Shown piece after piece: positions 15,991 through 25,081 of a stretch of 64,000 nt of DNA (the stretch's first letter is position 1; every line of letters begins with the position of its first letter). The stretch is taken from contig NZ_JACKVK010000013.1 in NCBI RefSeq assembly GCF_025823185.1, positions 117,389-181,388 of the forward strand, written 5' to 3'. The position numbers and the translations under genes are program-made. The notes under the pieces were generated by a model. That model was not told the origin of the DNA, did no database searches, and saw nothing but the letters and a program-made list of their open reading frames with translations. Source of the DNA: Mycobacterium yunnanensis (GTDB lineage: Bacteria > Actinomycetota > Actinomycetes > Mycobacteriales > Mycobacteriaceae).

Positions 15991-16689
15991 ATGGACGCAG
16001 TAGTCGAGCAATCCCGGATCGGCGCCCTTCGCGACGCCGAGCGCAAGGCCGTCACCCTCTTCGACGAGGTGGTTGCACGCCGCCTGATCGTTCCCGGCGT
16101 CGGCGAACGCGAGCTGAGCGACCAGATCCGCGCCCTGGCCGACGAGCTCTTCGGCATCACGAAGTTCTGGCACAAGCGCATCGTGCGCGCCGGAGCCAAC
16201 ACCGTCGAGCCCTACGCCGAGAACCCACCGGACCGCGTCGTCGCAGCCGACGACATCGTCTTCCTCGACTTCGGCCCCATCTTCGCCGACTGGGAGGCCG
16301 ACTTCGGGCGCACCTACGTCCTGGGCGACGATCCCGTCAAACATCGGCTCGCCGCTGACCTTCCGCGCATCTGGGACGCCGGCCGCGCGTACTTCGACGC
16401 CCACCCGGCCGTCACCGGGGCGCAGCTCTTCGACCACGTCCGGGGGCTGATTCACGACGCCGGCTGGGACCACGTCGGCGAGCACGTGGGGCATCTGGTC
16501 GGCGAATTCCCACACGAACGCATCAGCGGCGACGCCATGGCGAGTTACATCGCCGCGCCGAACACGAACCCCATGCGCCGCGTCGACCCCTCGGGACGGG
16601 ATTGTCACTGGATCCTCGAAGTGCACCTCGTCGACCGCGAGGGTGGCTTCGGTGGGTTCTTCGAACAGCTCCTCGACATCCCTTCCTGA
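15991..16689 (+). CDS. M24-family metallopeptidase-like protein
   Basis: This 232-residue protein has the pita-bread fold typical of methionine aminopeptidase, Xaa-Pro peptidase and creatinase. The usual metal ligands appear in order: D and D in FLDFGPIFADWEADFGRTYV, H in GEHVGHLVGEFPHE and E in HWILEVHLVD. It is shorter than Xaa-Pro peptidases, lacking their N-terminal domain, and it departs from the methionine aminopeptidase consensus. The gene follows the response regulator by 4 bp and may be in the same transcript. The substrate is unknown. Confidence 0.85.
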   Translation: MDAVVEQSRIGALRDAERKAVTLFDEVVARRLIVPGVGERELSDQIRALADELFGITKFWHKRIVRAGANTVEPYAENPPDRVVAADDIVFLDFGPIFADWEADFGRTYVLGDDPVKHRLAADLPRIWDAGRAYFDAHPAVTGAQLFDHVRGLIHDAGWDHVGEHVGHLVGEFPHERISGDAMASYIAAPNTNPMRRVDPSGRDCHWILEVHLVDREGGFGGFFEQLLDIPS

Positions 16690-16713
16690 CGGAGCTGCCC
16701 GTATCCTCTAGCG

Positions 16714-17415
16714 GTGGCCAAGACGGTGCTGTTCCTCTACAACGATCCCACTGCGCCGGAGGCGATGCTGGGCGACGCGTTCACCGAATGTGGTTACGAC
16801 GTGGCGACTTTCGAGGTGGTGACCGCCGCGCAGGCCCACGATCCGGCCGTCGAGGTGCCCATGCCGGATCCCCTCGCCTACGACGTGGTGGTACCCCTGG
16901 GCTCGCGGTGGGGCGTGAACGACGCGTTCCCGTGGATGGCGGCGGAGGCCGCCATGGTGCGCGAGGCACACGCGGCCGCCGTTCCGATGCTCGGCGTGTG
17001 CTTCGGCGGCCAGCTCATCGCCCACGCCCTCGGCGGGTCGGTCGCCCGCTCCCCGGCACCGGAAGTGGGCTGGTTCGACGTCGACGCGTCCCGCACCGAG
17101 TTGGTGCCGGGCGGACCGTGGTTCGAGTGGCACTTCGACCGGTTCACCGTGCCGCCGGGCGCGGTGGAGATCGCCAGGAACGCCAGCGCCTCCCAGGCCT
17201 TCGTCACGGGTACCACCATGGGCCTGCAGTTCCACCCGGAGGTGGACGAGGCGCTGCTGGAGCTGTGGCTGGCCGGGGACGGCGTCACCGAACTCGCGGC
17301 GCTGGGACTGGACGCCGACCAGCTGCGCGCCGCGACCCGGTCCGAGCTCGACAGCGCGACCAAGCGGGTGCACGCCCTGGTCAGGGCGTTCGTCGACGGG
17401 GTCGCTCAGGCCTGA
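16714..17415 (+). CDS. Class I glutamine amidotransferase-like protein
   Basis: This 233-residue protein has the class I glutaminase triad: nucleophile Cys in MLGVCFGGQLIAHALGG and His in GLQFHPEVDEALLELW with a Glu two residues on. The N-terminus FLYNDPTAPEAMLGDAF and the oxyanion region VVPLGSRWGVNDAFPW complete the domain. No synthase partner is adjacent, so it belongs to the stand-alone GMP-synthase-glutaminase-like group, whose members include gamma-glutamyl hydrolases. It overlaps the convergent epimerase gene by 10 nt. The start is GTG at 16714. Confidence 0.85.
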   Translation: MAKTVLFLYNDPTAPEAMLGDAFTECGYDVATFEVVTAAQAHDPAVEVPMPDPLAYDVVVPLGSRWGVNDAFPWMAAEAAMVREAHAAAVPMLGVCFGGQLIAHALGGSVARSPAPEVGWFDVDASRTELVPGGPWFEWHFDRFTVPPGAVEIARNASASQAFVTGTTMGLQFHPEVDEALLELWLAGDGVTELAALGLDADQLRAATRSELDSATKRVHALVRAFVDGVAQA

Positions 17416-18770
17416 GCGTGACCCAGCTGGTGGGCCAGCGCGTCGCCGACCTCGGGCTGGCGGAACCGGTGGCCCGCATCCTTGAGCTTCACGGGTAGCA
17501 CCCGCTGGTTGGCCTCGGCCAGTTCGCGGGCGCCCTGACTCCCAAGCAGCAGCCGCGGACCGAAGGACGGCACCGGCAGCAGGGCCGGGCGGTGCATGGT
17601 GCGCGCCAGAGCCGCGGTGTAGTCCACGTTGCGTACCGGATTCGGGGCCACCGCGTTCACCGGCCCGCTGAGCCGATCGTCGTAGATCGCCCGGTAGTAG
17701 ACGTCCAGCAGGTCGTCGATGCCGATCCAGGACAGCCACTGTTCACCGCTGCCCAACCTGCCGCCAAGACCGGTGGCGAACAGCGGACGAAACAGCTTGA
17801 GCGTTCCGCCGCGGGCGGCCTGCACGATGCCGGTGCGCACCGCCACGACGCGTCGACCGGCCTCGGTCGCGGGTGCGGTCGCGGCCTCCCAGTCGGCGAC
17901 CACGTCGGCCAGGAAGCCGTCACCGCGGGAGCTGTCCTCGTCGAGCGGGGTGTCGCCGCGGTCGTAACCGTAGAAGCCGATCGCCGACGCACTGACGAAC
18001 GTGGCCGGGCCGCCGGGACGGGCGGCGACCTCGGCGAGCTTGCGGGTCGGCTCGATGCGGCTGTCGCGGATGGCGGCGCGATGGGCGTCGGTGAACCGCC
18101 CGGCGATCGACGTGCCGGCCAGGTGCACCACCGCATCGGTGCCCGCCAGGAGGTCGGCCGCGGGCGCGTCGGGATCCCACTGGCGCTCGTCGGCGCCGGT
18201 CGGGGCGTGGCGGACCAGCCGGATCACGCGGTGACCGCCGCTGGTGAGCAGCGCCGTCAACGCCGAACCGACCAGACCCGACGCCCCCGTCACCGCGACG
18301 GTGACGCGTGTCAGCCCCGCGTTGGCGGCGTCGCGGTGCGCGTCGAGGTCGTCGGCCAGTTGCCGATGGCGGTAGACGAAGGTCGGGCGCAGGGCGGCCG
18401 CGGGGATCGGTGCCTCGACGCGGTCGTGCACCCGGGTGCAATCCGCCCCCTCAGCGCTGAAATCGTGCGTGTGGCGCCATCTTCCGATCAACCGCGGCGG
18501 CCACGACATGATCCCGTCGGAGGACAACTCGTCGACGAAGCGGTGCGGCGGATCGTAGTCGGCACCCTCGTGCTGCGCGACCCACCGCAGGCCGGCGGGC
18601 AGGCCGAGCACGGCGCGACCGTCGGCCACCGACGTCGTCTCGGCGACCACCGTCATCGGCTGCCACGGCGGTACGAGCCGCGGCATCGCACCCGGGCGGG
18701 TGTGCCACGCGAAGACCTCGTCCAACGGATGGTCGACCACGCTCTCGAACTCGATGCCCACGACATCCAT
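17406..18770 (-). CDS. SRPBCC domain fused to a TIGR01777-family NAD(P)-dependent epimerase
   Basis: Residues 1-150 form an SRPBCC/START-like ligand-binding domain (FESVVDHPLDEVFAWHTRPG). Residues 155-454 are an extended short-chain dehydrogenase with the nucleotide loop VTGASGLVGSALTALL and the TIGR01777 phrases AVVHLAGTSIAGRFT, SASAIGFYGYD and WLSWIGIDDLLD. The fusion matches the protein I recall as Rv2216 of M. tuberculosis. Family members are linked to cell division (SulA-like name) but no reaction is established. The start is ATG at 18770. It stands apart from its neighbours and is convergent with the amidotransferase. Confidence 0.88.
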   Translation of the reverse strand: MDVVGIEFESVVDHPLDEVFAWHTRPGAMPRLVPPWQPMTVVAETTSVADGRAVLGLPAGLRWVAQHEGADYDPPHRFVDELSSDGIMSWPPRLIGRWRHTHDFSAEGADCTRVHDRVEAPIPAAALRPTFVYRHRQLADDLDAHRDAANAGLTRVTVAVTGASGLVGSALTALLTSGGHRVIRLVRHAPTGADERQWDPDAPAADLLAGTDAVVHLAGTSIAGRFTDAHRAAIRDSRIEPTRKLAEVAARPGGPATFVSASAIGFYGYDRGDTPLDEDSSRGDGFLADVVADWEAATAPATEAGRRVVAVRTGIVQAARGGTLKLFRPLFATGLGGRLGSGEQWLSWIGIDDLLDVYYRAIYDDRLSGPVNAVAPNPVRNVDYTAALARTMHRPALLPVPSFGPRLLLGSQGARELAEANQRVLPVKLKDAGHRFRQPEVGDALAHQLGHAQA

Positions 18771-18825
18771 TCGTAGCGGTCCGACCGGCGGATGGCCAGG
18801 CGTACGCAGGATTGGCCCCGAAGGC

Positions 18826-19233
18826 TCAGTCGCGCTTGGCTTCCGGGGCGTCCTCGGTGGTGACGTCGGCGTCGTGACTTTCGGCGCCGACGGTGGACGG
18901 CTCCGGCTCCGGCTCGGACTCGGAACCGGTCGGCTCTGCGGGCTCCTCGACTGACGCCGCGCGCCCCTCGAGGGGTTCCTCCGGGTAGTCCTCCGCAGCC
19001 TCGGGATCGGAGACGGCCGGCATCACGGTCGTCGCTTCGTCGCCGTCGTCTCCGTGGGTGTCGGTCGCCTCGGTACCCCGCGACCGCTCGCGAAGCGCGT
19101 CGACGATGAGCAGCAGCACGCCGATGACGCTGGCCCCGATGCACACCCAGGCGATCAGCTCATTGCTGGTCACCACGGCGGTCACCAGCGCGGCAAGGCC
19201 GATGACGGCAAGGACTAGCGCAACGATCAGCAT
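18826..19233 (-). CDS. Small membrane protein with an acidic cytoplasmic tail, downstream of wag31
   Basis: This 135-residue protein has two N-terminal transmembrane helices (about residues 2-22 and 28-47) followed by RERSRG and a long Glu/Pro/Asp/Ser-rich tail (EEPAEPTGSESEPEPEPST). The tail is probably disordered. It lies 11 bp after wag31 on the same strand and corresponds in position to Rv2144c. The ATG at 19233 is preferred over a TTG immediately upstream. No function is known; its constant place beside wag31 suggests a role in polar growth, which is inference only. Confidence 0.82.
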   Translation of the reverse strand: MLIVALVLAVIGLAALVTAVVTSNELIAWVCIGASVIGVLLLIVDALRERSRGTEATDTHGDDGDEATTVMPAVSDPEAAEDYPEEPLEGRAASVEEPAEPTGSESEPEPEPSTVGAESHDADVTTEDAPEAKRD

Positions 19234-19244
19234 CAATCAGCCGA

Positions 19245-20066
19245 TCAGTTGTTGCCCCGGTTGAACTGGTTGAATCCGCCGCCGTCGTTGTTGGCGGTCG
19301 AGTCCACCGGCGCCGCGGAGCCGCGCTGGCCCAGCTCTTCGAGCTGCGACTCGAGATAGGTCTTCAGACGCGTCCGGTATTCACGCTCGAAGGTGCGCAG
19401 CTGCTCGAGCCGACCTTCCAGCACGGTGCGCTGCTGGTTGATGGTGCCCATGATCTCGGTGTGCTTGCGCTCGGCGTCGGCCTGAAGCGCGTCGGCCTTC
19501 TCCTGCGCCTGGCGGAGCTGCGCCTCCGAACGGGTCTGCGCATCCGACAACAGCGCCTCGGCCCTGGCCTTGGCTTCGGAGACCGTGGTCTCGGCGGTCG
19601 AGCGGGCCTCGTTGACCATGGCGTCGGCCTGCGCCCGCGCGTCGGCGAGCATCTTGTCCGACTCGGCCTTCGCGGTGCCGGTCAGACGGTCGGCGGTGTC
19701 CTGGGCCAAGCCGAGGATCTTCGCCGCCTTGATGTGCGAATCTTCGCTGACCGGCGCGGCGGCGACCGGCTGCGGCGCCTCGTAGGCGGGCTGCGGCGGC
19801 GCAACGGGCTCCGGCTCGGGCTCGGGCTGCTGGTACTGCGGGATCGACTGCGTGGCTTGAACGCCACTGCCGGCGCGCACGCTGGAAAGCTCCTGGTCGA
19901 GCTCGGCGACCCGCTGGCGCAGGTCCGCATTCTCCTCGATGAGGCGCGTCAGTTCGTTCTCGACGAGATCGAGGAAGGCGTCGACCTCATCCTCGTTGTA
20001 TCCGCGCTTGCCGATCGGCGGCTTGCTGAACGCGACGTTATGGACGTCGGCTGGTGTAAGCGGCAT
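19245..20066 (-). CDS. wag31: Polar growth protein Wag31 (DivIVA)
   Basis: This 273-residue cytoplasmic coiled-coil protein marks the poles and recruits the elongation machinery in mycobacteria. The N-terminal DivIVA membrane-binding domain is clear (MPLTPADVHNVAFSKPPIG, then NEDEVDAFLDLVENELTRL). A Pro/Glu linker follows, then a long coiled coil (about 120-245) of alanine/glutamate/lysine heptads. Thr72 in the phrase ATQSIP is at the position of the Thr73 known to be phosphorylated by PknA in M. tuberculosis. The ATG at 20066 has a GGGGGCAGACG leader and is preferred over an in-frame start ten codons upstream. A 160-bp gap to yggT probably carries its own promoter. Confidence 0.96.
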   Translation of the reverse strand: MPLTPADVHNVAFSKPPIGKRGYNEDEVDAFLDLVENELTRLIEENADLRQRVAELDQELSSVRAGSGVQATQSIPQYQQPEPEPEPVAPPQPAYEAPQPVAAAPVSEDSHIKAAKILGLAQDTADRLTGTAKAESDKMLADARAQADAMVNEARSTAETTVSEAKARAEALLSDAQTRSEAQLRQAQEKADALQADAERKHTEIMGTINQQRTVLEGRLEQLRTFEREYRTRLKTYLESQLEELGQRGSAAPVDSTANNDGGGFNQFNRGNN

Positions 20067-20226
20067 CGTCTGCCCCCTTGAGGTCTCGACCGTCAACCGG
20101 TGTCATGTGAAAGCCATGCTGGAAGTAACTGGCGTCCATCCTGTCACAGTAGACCCGGCGGTTGCGGTTGAGGTCCAGTTTAAGAGCCAATTTTACTGTT
20201 CACGGGGCCTTCCGCGGGCTCGTGCG

Positions 20227-20511
20227 CTACTGGCTCCAGGCCAATTCCATTCCGATGAACGCTGCCAGCAGCAGAACCATGATCGACAGGTCGAAACGCA
20301 CCGCACCTATCGTGAGCTGCGGAATGATGCGGCGAAGCAACTTCACCGGCGGGTCGGTGAGCGTCATGATGACCTCGAGCACCACGACCATGAAGCCCCG
20401 CGGACGCCAGTCCCTGGCGAACGAGCGGATGAACTCGACGACCACCCGTGCGATCAACAGGAGCCAGAACGCAAACAGCACGAAGCCCAGGATCGAAAAG
20501 AACAGGGACAA
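20227..20511 (-). CDS. YggT-family membrane protein
   Basis: This 94-residue protein has two hydrophobic helices (FFSILGFVLFAFWLLLIA and LSIMVLLLAAFIGMELAW) joined by a loop containing TDPPVKLLRRIIPQ, the family hallmark. YggT proteins sit between sepF and divIVA in many Gram-positive bacteria and influence division or osmotic balance by an unclear mechanism. I find no ATG or GTG in frame near the conserved N-terminus, so the TTG at 20511 is taken as the start. Confidence 0.88.
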   Translation of the reverse strand: MSLFFSILGFVLFAFWLLLIARVVVEFIRSFARDWRPRGFMVVVLEVIMTLTDPPVKLLRRIIPQLTIGAVRFDLSIMVLLLAAFIGMELAWSQ

Positions 20512-20604
20512 CTGCGCGACCTCACTCCAGGCGATGGTGACATTGGGTAGTGCCAGACCACGGGTCGAAGGAGGACCCGATGTAGGACCAGCGTACCCAG
20601 GCCG

Positions 20605-21279
20605 TCACTGGTAGGCGTAGAAGCCGGCCTCCGCGATGCGCTTGCGTTCGTCGGCGGTGACGTCGACGTCGGCCGGGGACAGGAGGAACACCTTCGTGGC
20701 GACCTTGTCGAACGAGCCGCGCAGGGCGAAGGCCAGGCCCGCGGCGAAGTCGACCAGACGCTTGGCGTCGGCGTTGTCCATCGAGACCAAGTCCATGATG
20801 ACGGGGGTTCCGTCGCGGAAGCGCTCGCCGATCGTGCGGGCCTCGCTGTAGTCCTTGGGGCGCAGCGTGGTGATCTTGGCCAGCGGGCTGCCAGCCTCGA
20901 ACAGTTCCGCCATCCGGCGCGGCTCCATGGCGACGGCGCCACGGGTCGCCCCGTGCAGGGTGTTGAACCGCGGCCGCTCGAATTCGCGCCGACCCCGGAA
21001 GGCGGGCTCGTCCATGTACCCACCGCGGTAACCCGCTGGCGCACCGGCCATTTCGCGCTCGAACTCACGCGGGCTCGGACGGTCCATCCGGTCGTCGTAG
21101 CCGCGGCTCTCGCCGGGACGGGCCTCGTATCCGCGGCCCTCGTCCTCGAAGCGGTCCTCCCGGGCGCGACGCGGGTAGGCGGCGCGCGACGTGCGGTCGT
21201 CGTCGTCGTAGTACTCGTCGTCGTAATCGTCCATCGGCGCCATACCGAAGTAGGCCTTGACCTTATGCAGTGTGCTCAT
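20605..21279 (-). CDS. sepF: Cell division protein SepF
   Basis: This 224-residue protein anchors FtsZ to the membrane and is essential for the mycobacterial septum. The N-terminus MSTLHKVKAYFGMAPMDD is the amphipathic membrane-targeting segment. Next comes an Asp/Tyr/Arg-rich disordered linker (DDYDDEYYDDDD). The C-terminal DUF552 domain (about 130-224) includes ITTLRPKDYSEARTIGERF and VIMDLVSMDNADAKRLVDF. The ATG at 21279 has an AAGGG ribosome-binding site; an upstream in-frame start is rejected because its extra residues are not SepF-like. It is last of the yggS-sepF pair before yggT. Confidence 0.96.
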   Translation of the reverse strand: MSTLHKVKAYFGMAPMDDYDDEYYDDDDRTSRAAYPRRAREDRFEDEGRGYEARPGESRGYDDRMDRPSPREFEREMAGAPAGYRGGYMDEPAFRGRREFERPRFNTLHGATRGAVAMEPRRMAELFEAGSPLAKITTLRPKDYSEARTIGERFRDGTPVIMDLVSMDNADAKRLVDFAAGLAFALRGSFDKVATKVFLLSPADVDVTADERKRIAEAGFYAYQ

Positions 21280-21341
21280 CGGAGACCCTTCTGATGACGG
21301 ATACGTGTTGTCTGTGATGAAGATGTGACTGGAGTGACTAC

Positions 21342-22091
21342 TCAGGGTGACGTTAGGGGACGGGGCCCCATAAGTGCGGTACCGACACGCACACACGTAG
21401 ACCCGTGTTTCACCGCCGTCTCGAGGTCTCCGGACATACCCGCCGACAGACCCAGACGCTGCTGGTAGAAGGCCTGTACCCGATGCAGTTCACTCTCTAA
21501 ACGCGCGAACGATTCCGCTACGTCGGCGTGTAGCGGGGGGATCGCCATCAGGCCGACGAAGTCCAGCCCGTCGGAGGCGTCGGCCAGGCCGCACAGCTCG
21601 TCCACGAGGTCGGGTCGGCCCACGTCGACCCCGCCCCGATCGGGATCTCCGTCCAGGCTCACCTGCAGATAGACCTGCAGCGGCGCCGTCCGGGTGCCTT
21701 CGGCCAAGGCCTCGGCAGATGCCCGACCCAGCGCCTCGACCACCGCGGTGCGGTCCACCGAGTGCGCGGCGAAAGCCCAGTTCGCCACCGCGCGGGCCTT
21801 CTTGCGCTGGATGCTGCCGATCATGTGCCAGCGCAACGGCGGCATCCGCTCCCCGACCGCCAGTTCCGCAACCTCGGCAATCTTGCGGGACGCCTCCTGC
21901 TCCCGCGATTCGCCGAAGGCGTCGCACCCGAGCCGCACCAATTCCACGACGTCGGAGGTGGGAAAGAACTTCGTCACCGGGAGCAGTTCGACGTCGACGA
22001 CGTCGCGACCCGCCGCGGCGGCGGCGGCCTCGACCCGCTTGCGCAGGGCGGCAAGGGATTCGGCGAGATTGGCGGCGCGCGTCGAGGTCAT
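21342..22091 (-). CDS. Pyridoxal-phosphate homeostasis protein (YggS/PLPBP)
   Basis: This 249-residue single-domain alanine-racemase-like barrel binds PLP but usually lacks catalysis. The PLP lysine lies in ELLPVTKFFPTSDVVEL, and the phosphate-binding end has SGDLETAVKHGSTCVRVGTALMG. The WHMIGSIQRKKA motif is diagnostic. The ATG at 22091 overlaps the pgeF stop (ATGA); a GTG three codons upstream is less likely. The gene is conserved between pgeF and sepF in actinobacteria. Confidence 0.93.
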   Translation of the reverse strand: MTSTRAANLAESLAALRKRVEAAAAAAGRDVVDVELLPVTKFFPTSDVVELVRLGCDAFGESREQEASRKIAEVAELAVGERMPPLRWHMIGSIQRKKARAVANWAFAAHSVDRTAVVEALGRASAEALAEGTRTAPLQVYLQVSLDGDPDRGGVDVGRPDLVDELCGLADASDGLDFVGLMAIPPLHADVAESFARLESELHRVQAFYQQRLGLSAGMSGDLETAVKHGSTCVRVGTALMGPRPLTSP

Positions 22092-22795
22092 TCCATCCAC
22101 ACCAGGGAGGCCAGGCGCCCGGTCGGAGCGCCTCGGCGATGACTGAACAGGTTCGGATCCGCCACGGTGCAGCGCGGGTCGACGGCCACCTTGGTGACGC
22201 CGAGCCCGGCCAGTTGCCGGGCGAGGCCGGCCCGCAGATCCAGGCCGGCGGTCCCGCGGGCGGTGGCGGTACGGCTGCCGGGCAGTGCCGCCTCGACGTC
22301 GACGGCCATGTCGTCGGGCACCTCGTAGTTGCGGCCGCTGACCGCCGGACCGAGGAGCACGGAGATGTCCTCTACGTGGGCCCCGCGCGAGAGCATCGCC
22401 TCCACCGCCCTGGCCACGACGCCCGCCTTGGCACCGGCCCGGCCCGCGTGGACGGCCGCGACGACCCCGGCGCGCGGGTCCGACGCCAGGACCGGAACGC
22501 AGTCGGCGGTCACCACCGCCAAGGCCAACCCGGGCCGGGTGGTCACCAGCCCGTCGGCGTCGTCGACCGCGCCCTCGACCGGTCCGTCCACCGCGACGAC
22601 GCGGTCGCCGTGCACCTGGTTCATCCAGACGATGCCGTCGGGGCCAAGCCCGATCGTCGCGGCGAGCCTGGCTCGGTTCGCCGCCACCGCGGCCGGATCG
22701 TCACCGACGTGATCGCCGAGGTTGAACGAGTCGAACGGCGCGACCGAGGCGCCGCCGGCCCTCGTCGTGGTCACACATCTGATGCGTCGAGTCAC
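22088..22795 (-). CDS. pgeF: Peptidoglycan editing factor PgeF (YfiH, polyphenol oxidase/laccase-like)
   Basis: This 235-residue protein has the metal/active-site motifs of the family: WMNQVHGDRVVAVD (His), VTADCVPVLASD (Cys) and AAVHAGRAGAKAGVV (His). Family members were once described as laccases. In E. coli the protein corrects misincorporation in peptidoglycan precursors, which fits its place next to ftsZ and the mur genes. The start is GTG at 22795; the stop overlaps the yggS start. It lies 36 bp beyond the ftsZ stop and could be co-transcribed with it. Confidence 0.92.
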   Translation of the reverse strand: MTRRIRCVTTTRAGGASVAPFDSFNLGDHVGDDPAAVAANRARLAATIGLGPDGIVWMNQVHGDRVVAVDGPVEGAVDDADGLVTTRPGLALAVVTADCVPVLASDPRAGVVAAVHAGRAGAKAGVVARAVEAMLSRGAHVEDISVLLGPAVSGRNYEVPDDMAVDVEAALPGSRTATARGTAGLDLRAGLARQLAGLGVTKVAVDPRCTVADPNLFSHRRGAPTGRLASLVWME

Positions 22796-22831
22796 GCCAA
22801 CCAGTATCCCGGCCGTCGGGAAGTCGCCCGG

Positions 22832-23980
22832 TCAGTGACGCATGAAGGGCGGCACGTCGACGTCGTCGTCGTCGTCTCCGCCGCCACCGATGCTGACCGT
22901 CGCTCCGTTGGTGTGCACGGGCACGCTCGCCGGATCCGGATCGAACGCCGACGCCGGGCGCAGCTTGCCCGAGGTGCCCGCGGCCACCGACGGACTGCCG
23001 AGGCCGGCACCCACGACCGGCTTGCGGCTGGGTCCGGCGGCGTCGAAGCCCGCGGCGATCACGGTCACGCGCACCTCGTCGCCGAGCGAGTCGTCGATCA
23101 CGGTGCCGAAGATGATGTTGGCCTCGGGGTGCGCGGAGTCCTGCACCAGCGACGCCGCCTCGTTGATCTCGAAGAGGCCGAGGTCGCTGCCGCCGGCGAC
23201 CGAGAGCAGCACGCCGAGCGCACCTTCCATGGACGCCTCGAGCAACGGCGAGTTGATCGCCATCTCGGCGGCCTTGAGCGCCCGGCCGTCCCCGCGCGCC
23301 GACCCGATGCCCATCAGCGCGGTGCCGGCTCCGGACATCACGCCCTTCACGTCGGCGAAGTCGACGTTGATCAGGCCGGGGGTCGTGATCAGGTCGGTGA
23401 TGCCCTGCACGCCGTTGAGGAGCACCTCGTCGGCGCTGCGGAACGCGTCCATCAGCGAGACCGCGGCGTCGCCCATCTGCAGCAACCGGTCGTTGGGGAT
23501 CACGATGAGGGTGTCGCAGCTCTCGCGCAGTGCTGCGATGCCCGCCTCGGCCTGGTTGGACCGCCGCTTGCCCTCGAAGGAGAACGGGCGGGTGACGACG
23601 CCGACGGTGAGCGCGCCCAGCTTGCGGGCGATCGTGGCGACGACGGGAGCGCCACCGGTGCCGGTGCCGCCGCCTTCGCCCGCGGTCACGAACACCATGT
23701 CGGCGCCGCGCAGCAGCTCCTCGATGTCGTCCTTGGCGTCGTCGGCAGCCTTGCGGCCGACCTCGGGGTCGGCGCCGGCGCCGAGGCCACGGGTGGAGTC
23801 CCGGCCGACGTCGAGCTTGACGTCGGCGTCACTCATCAACAGCGCTTGCGCGTCGGTGTTGATGGCGATGAACTCGACGCCCTTGAGTCCTTGCTCGATC
23901 ATCCGGTTGACGGCGTTGACGCCACCGCCACCGATGCCGACCACCTTTATTACTGCGAGATAGTTGTGCGGGGGTGTCAT
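22832..23980 (-). CDS. ftsZ: Cell division GTPase FtsZ
   Basis: This 382-residue tubulin homologue forms the Z-ring. It has the GTP-binding tubulin signature (VTAGEGGGTGTGGAPVVA), the N-terminal VVGIGGGGVNAVNRM, the T7 loop NVDFADVKGVMSGAG and the C-terminal conserved peptide DVDVPPFMRH, preceded by a Gly/Asp linker. The ATG at 23980 has a strong ribosome-binding site (AGGAGGA). Twelve extra upstream in-frame residues are rejected. The 159 bp between ftsQ and ftsZ is the only sizeable gap in this part of the cluster and likely contains ftsZ promoters. Confidence 0.98.
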   Translation of the reverse strand: MTPPHNYLAVIKVVGIGGGGVNAVNRMIEQGLKGVEFIAINTDAQALLMSDADVKLDVGRDSTRGLGAGADPEVGRKAADDAKDDIEELLRGADMVFVTAGEGGGTGTGGAPVVATIARKLGALTVGVVTRPFSFEGKRRSNQAEAGIAALRESCDTLIVIPNDRLLQMGDAAVSLMDAFRSADEVLLNGVQGITDLITTPGLINVDFADVKGVMSGAGTALMGIGSARGDGRALKAAEMAINSPLLEASMEGALGVLLSVAGGSDLGLFEINEAASLVQDSAHPEANIIFGTVIDDSLGDEVRVTVIAAGFDAAGPSRKPVVGAGLGSPSVAAGTSGKLRPASAFDPDPASVPVHTNGATVSIGGGGDDDDDVDVPPFMRH

Positions 23981-24139
23981 CGGTAGTCTTCCTCCTGGGC
24001 CAACCCTCAACCTCAACCATAGGCTTAGAGTTATGTCAAGTAGTTTCGCTCGAACAGAACGGTAGGGCGAGCACGCGAGGTATCGGTGCAGGCGCGCCGC
24101 GACACGCCGCGTGATTTTCCACCGCGGGTGACGCGAGAC

Positions 24140-25081
24140 CTACTTGACCGTCGGAAGATCCGGGCTCGACAGGTCGTAGGTGGTCCCCGGCTGGGTCAGC
24201 AACGCGCCCAACTTCAGCGCCTTCTCGTCGGTCCGGTCGGTCGTCCCCCAGATCACCTGCCGACCGTCGAACAGGGTCAGCGTGATCGACGCGACCGACG
24301 GCGCACCGATCCGACTGACCTGAGAGGCCACCTCCGGCCGCAGCGACGTCAGCACCTGCAGCGCGGCCAATGTCGGAAGGTCCGTGGGGCCCGGGGTGTC
24401 GGCATCCAGATACGGCAGCCCCTGCGGCGGCGGCGCGGTGGCGAAGTCGACGCCGTCACGGTCGAACAGGTGCGGTCCGTCCGGATAGTCCTTGACCACC
24501 AACGGGATCCGCTCGACGATCGTGATGCGCAGGGTCGACGGGTACTCCCGCTGAACCCGGGCACTGGCGACCCGCCGGATGGTCGCCACGCGGTCGGCCA
24601 CCGCATCCGTGTCGATCTGCAGCAGCGGCGTGTCCGCCGGAACCGCGGCCGCCTGCTGGACCTCGTCCTGGGACAGCGTGACCAGACCCGTGATCGCCAG
24701 GACGCGAGCCGACATGATGGGCGTGAAGTACAGAAGCAGTCCGGCACCCACGACCACGACGCTGATCAGCGCCGACCACATCAGCGCCTTCAATCCCCGA
24801 ATCAGACCGCGGGCAGCGGGTTTCGGGTCGTCGGCTGGACGTCCGGTGACGCGCCGCTTGGCCTCGCGGCGGGCGTTCTCGATGGCGATCGCGCGCTCCT
24901 GGGCGGCCCGGCGCTCCTCGCGCTCGCGCCGGGCCCGGCGCCGGGGCCCCTCGAAGTCCGGTTCGTCGTCGTCGGTCCTGGCGATGACGTCACCCGGCAC
25001 GGCGGCACCCTCACCGGGGGCCTCGCCCGCGACGCCGCCGGATTCGTCGGCGGCCTCGGGCTCCTCGGTGGGTCCGGTCAC
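24140..25081 (-). CDS. ftsQ: Cell division protein FtsQ
   Basis: This 313-residue protein has an acidic, then Arg/Glu-rich cytoplasmic N-terminus of about 95 residues. One transmembrane helix follows (ALISVVVVGAGLLLYFTPI), then an extracytoplasmic POTRA domain (SARVLAITGLVTLSQDEVQ) and a beta domain ending in a DLSSPDLPTVK tail. It is a bitopic divisome scaffold. The start GTG at 25081 overlaps the murC stop by 4 nt. The acidic N-terminal tail is long relative to typical FtsQ, as is common in mycobacteria. Confidence 0.94.
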   Translation of the reverse strand: MTGPTEEPEAADESGGVAGEAPGEGAAVPGDVIARTDDDEPDFEGPRRRARREREERRAAQERAIAIENARREAKRRVTGRPADDPKPAARGLIRGLKALMWSALISVVVVGAGLLLYFTPIMSARVLAITGLVTLSQDEVQQAAAVPADTPLLQIDTDAVADRVATIRRVASARVQREYPSTLRITIVERIPLVVKDYPDGPHLFDRDGVDFATAPPPQGLPYLDADTPGPTDLPTLAALQVLTSLRPEVASQVSRIGAPSVASITLTLFDGRQVIWGTTDRTDEKALKLGALLTQPGTTYDLSSPDLPTVK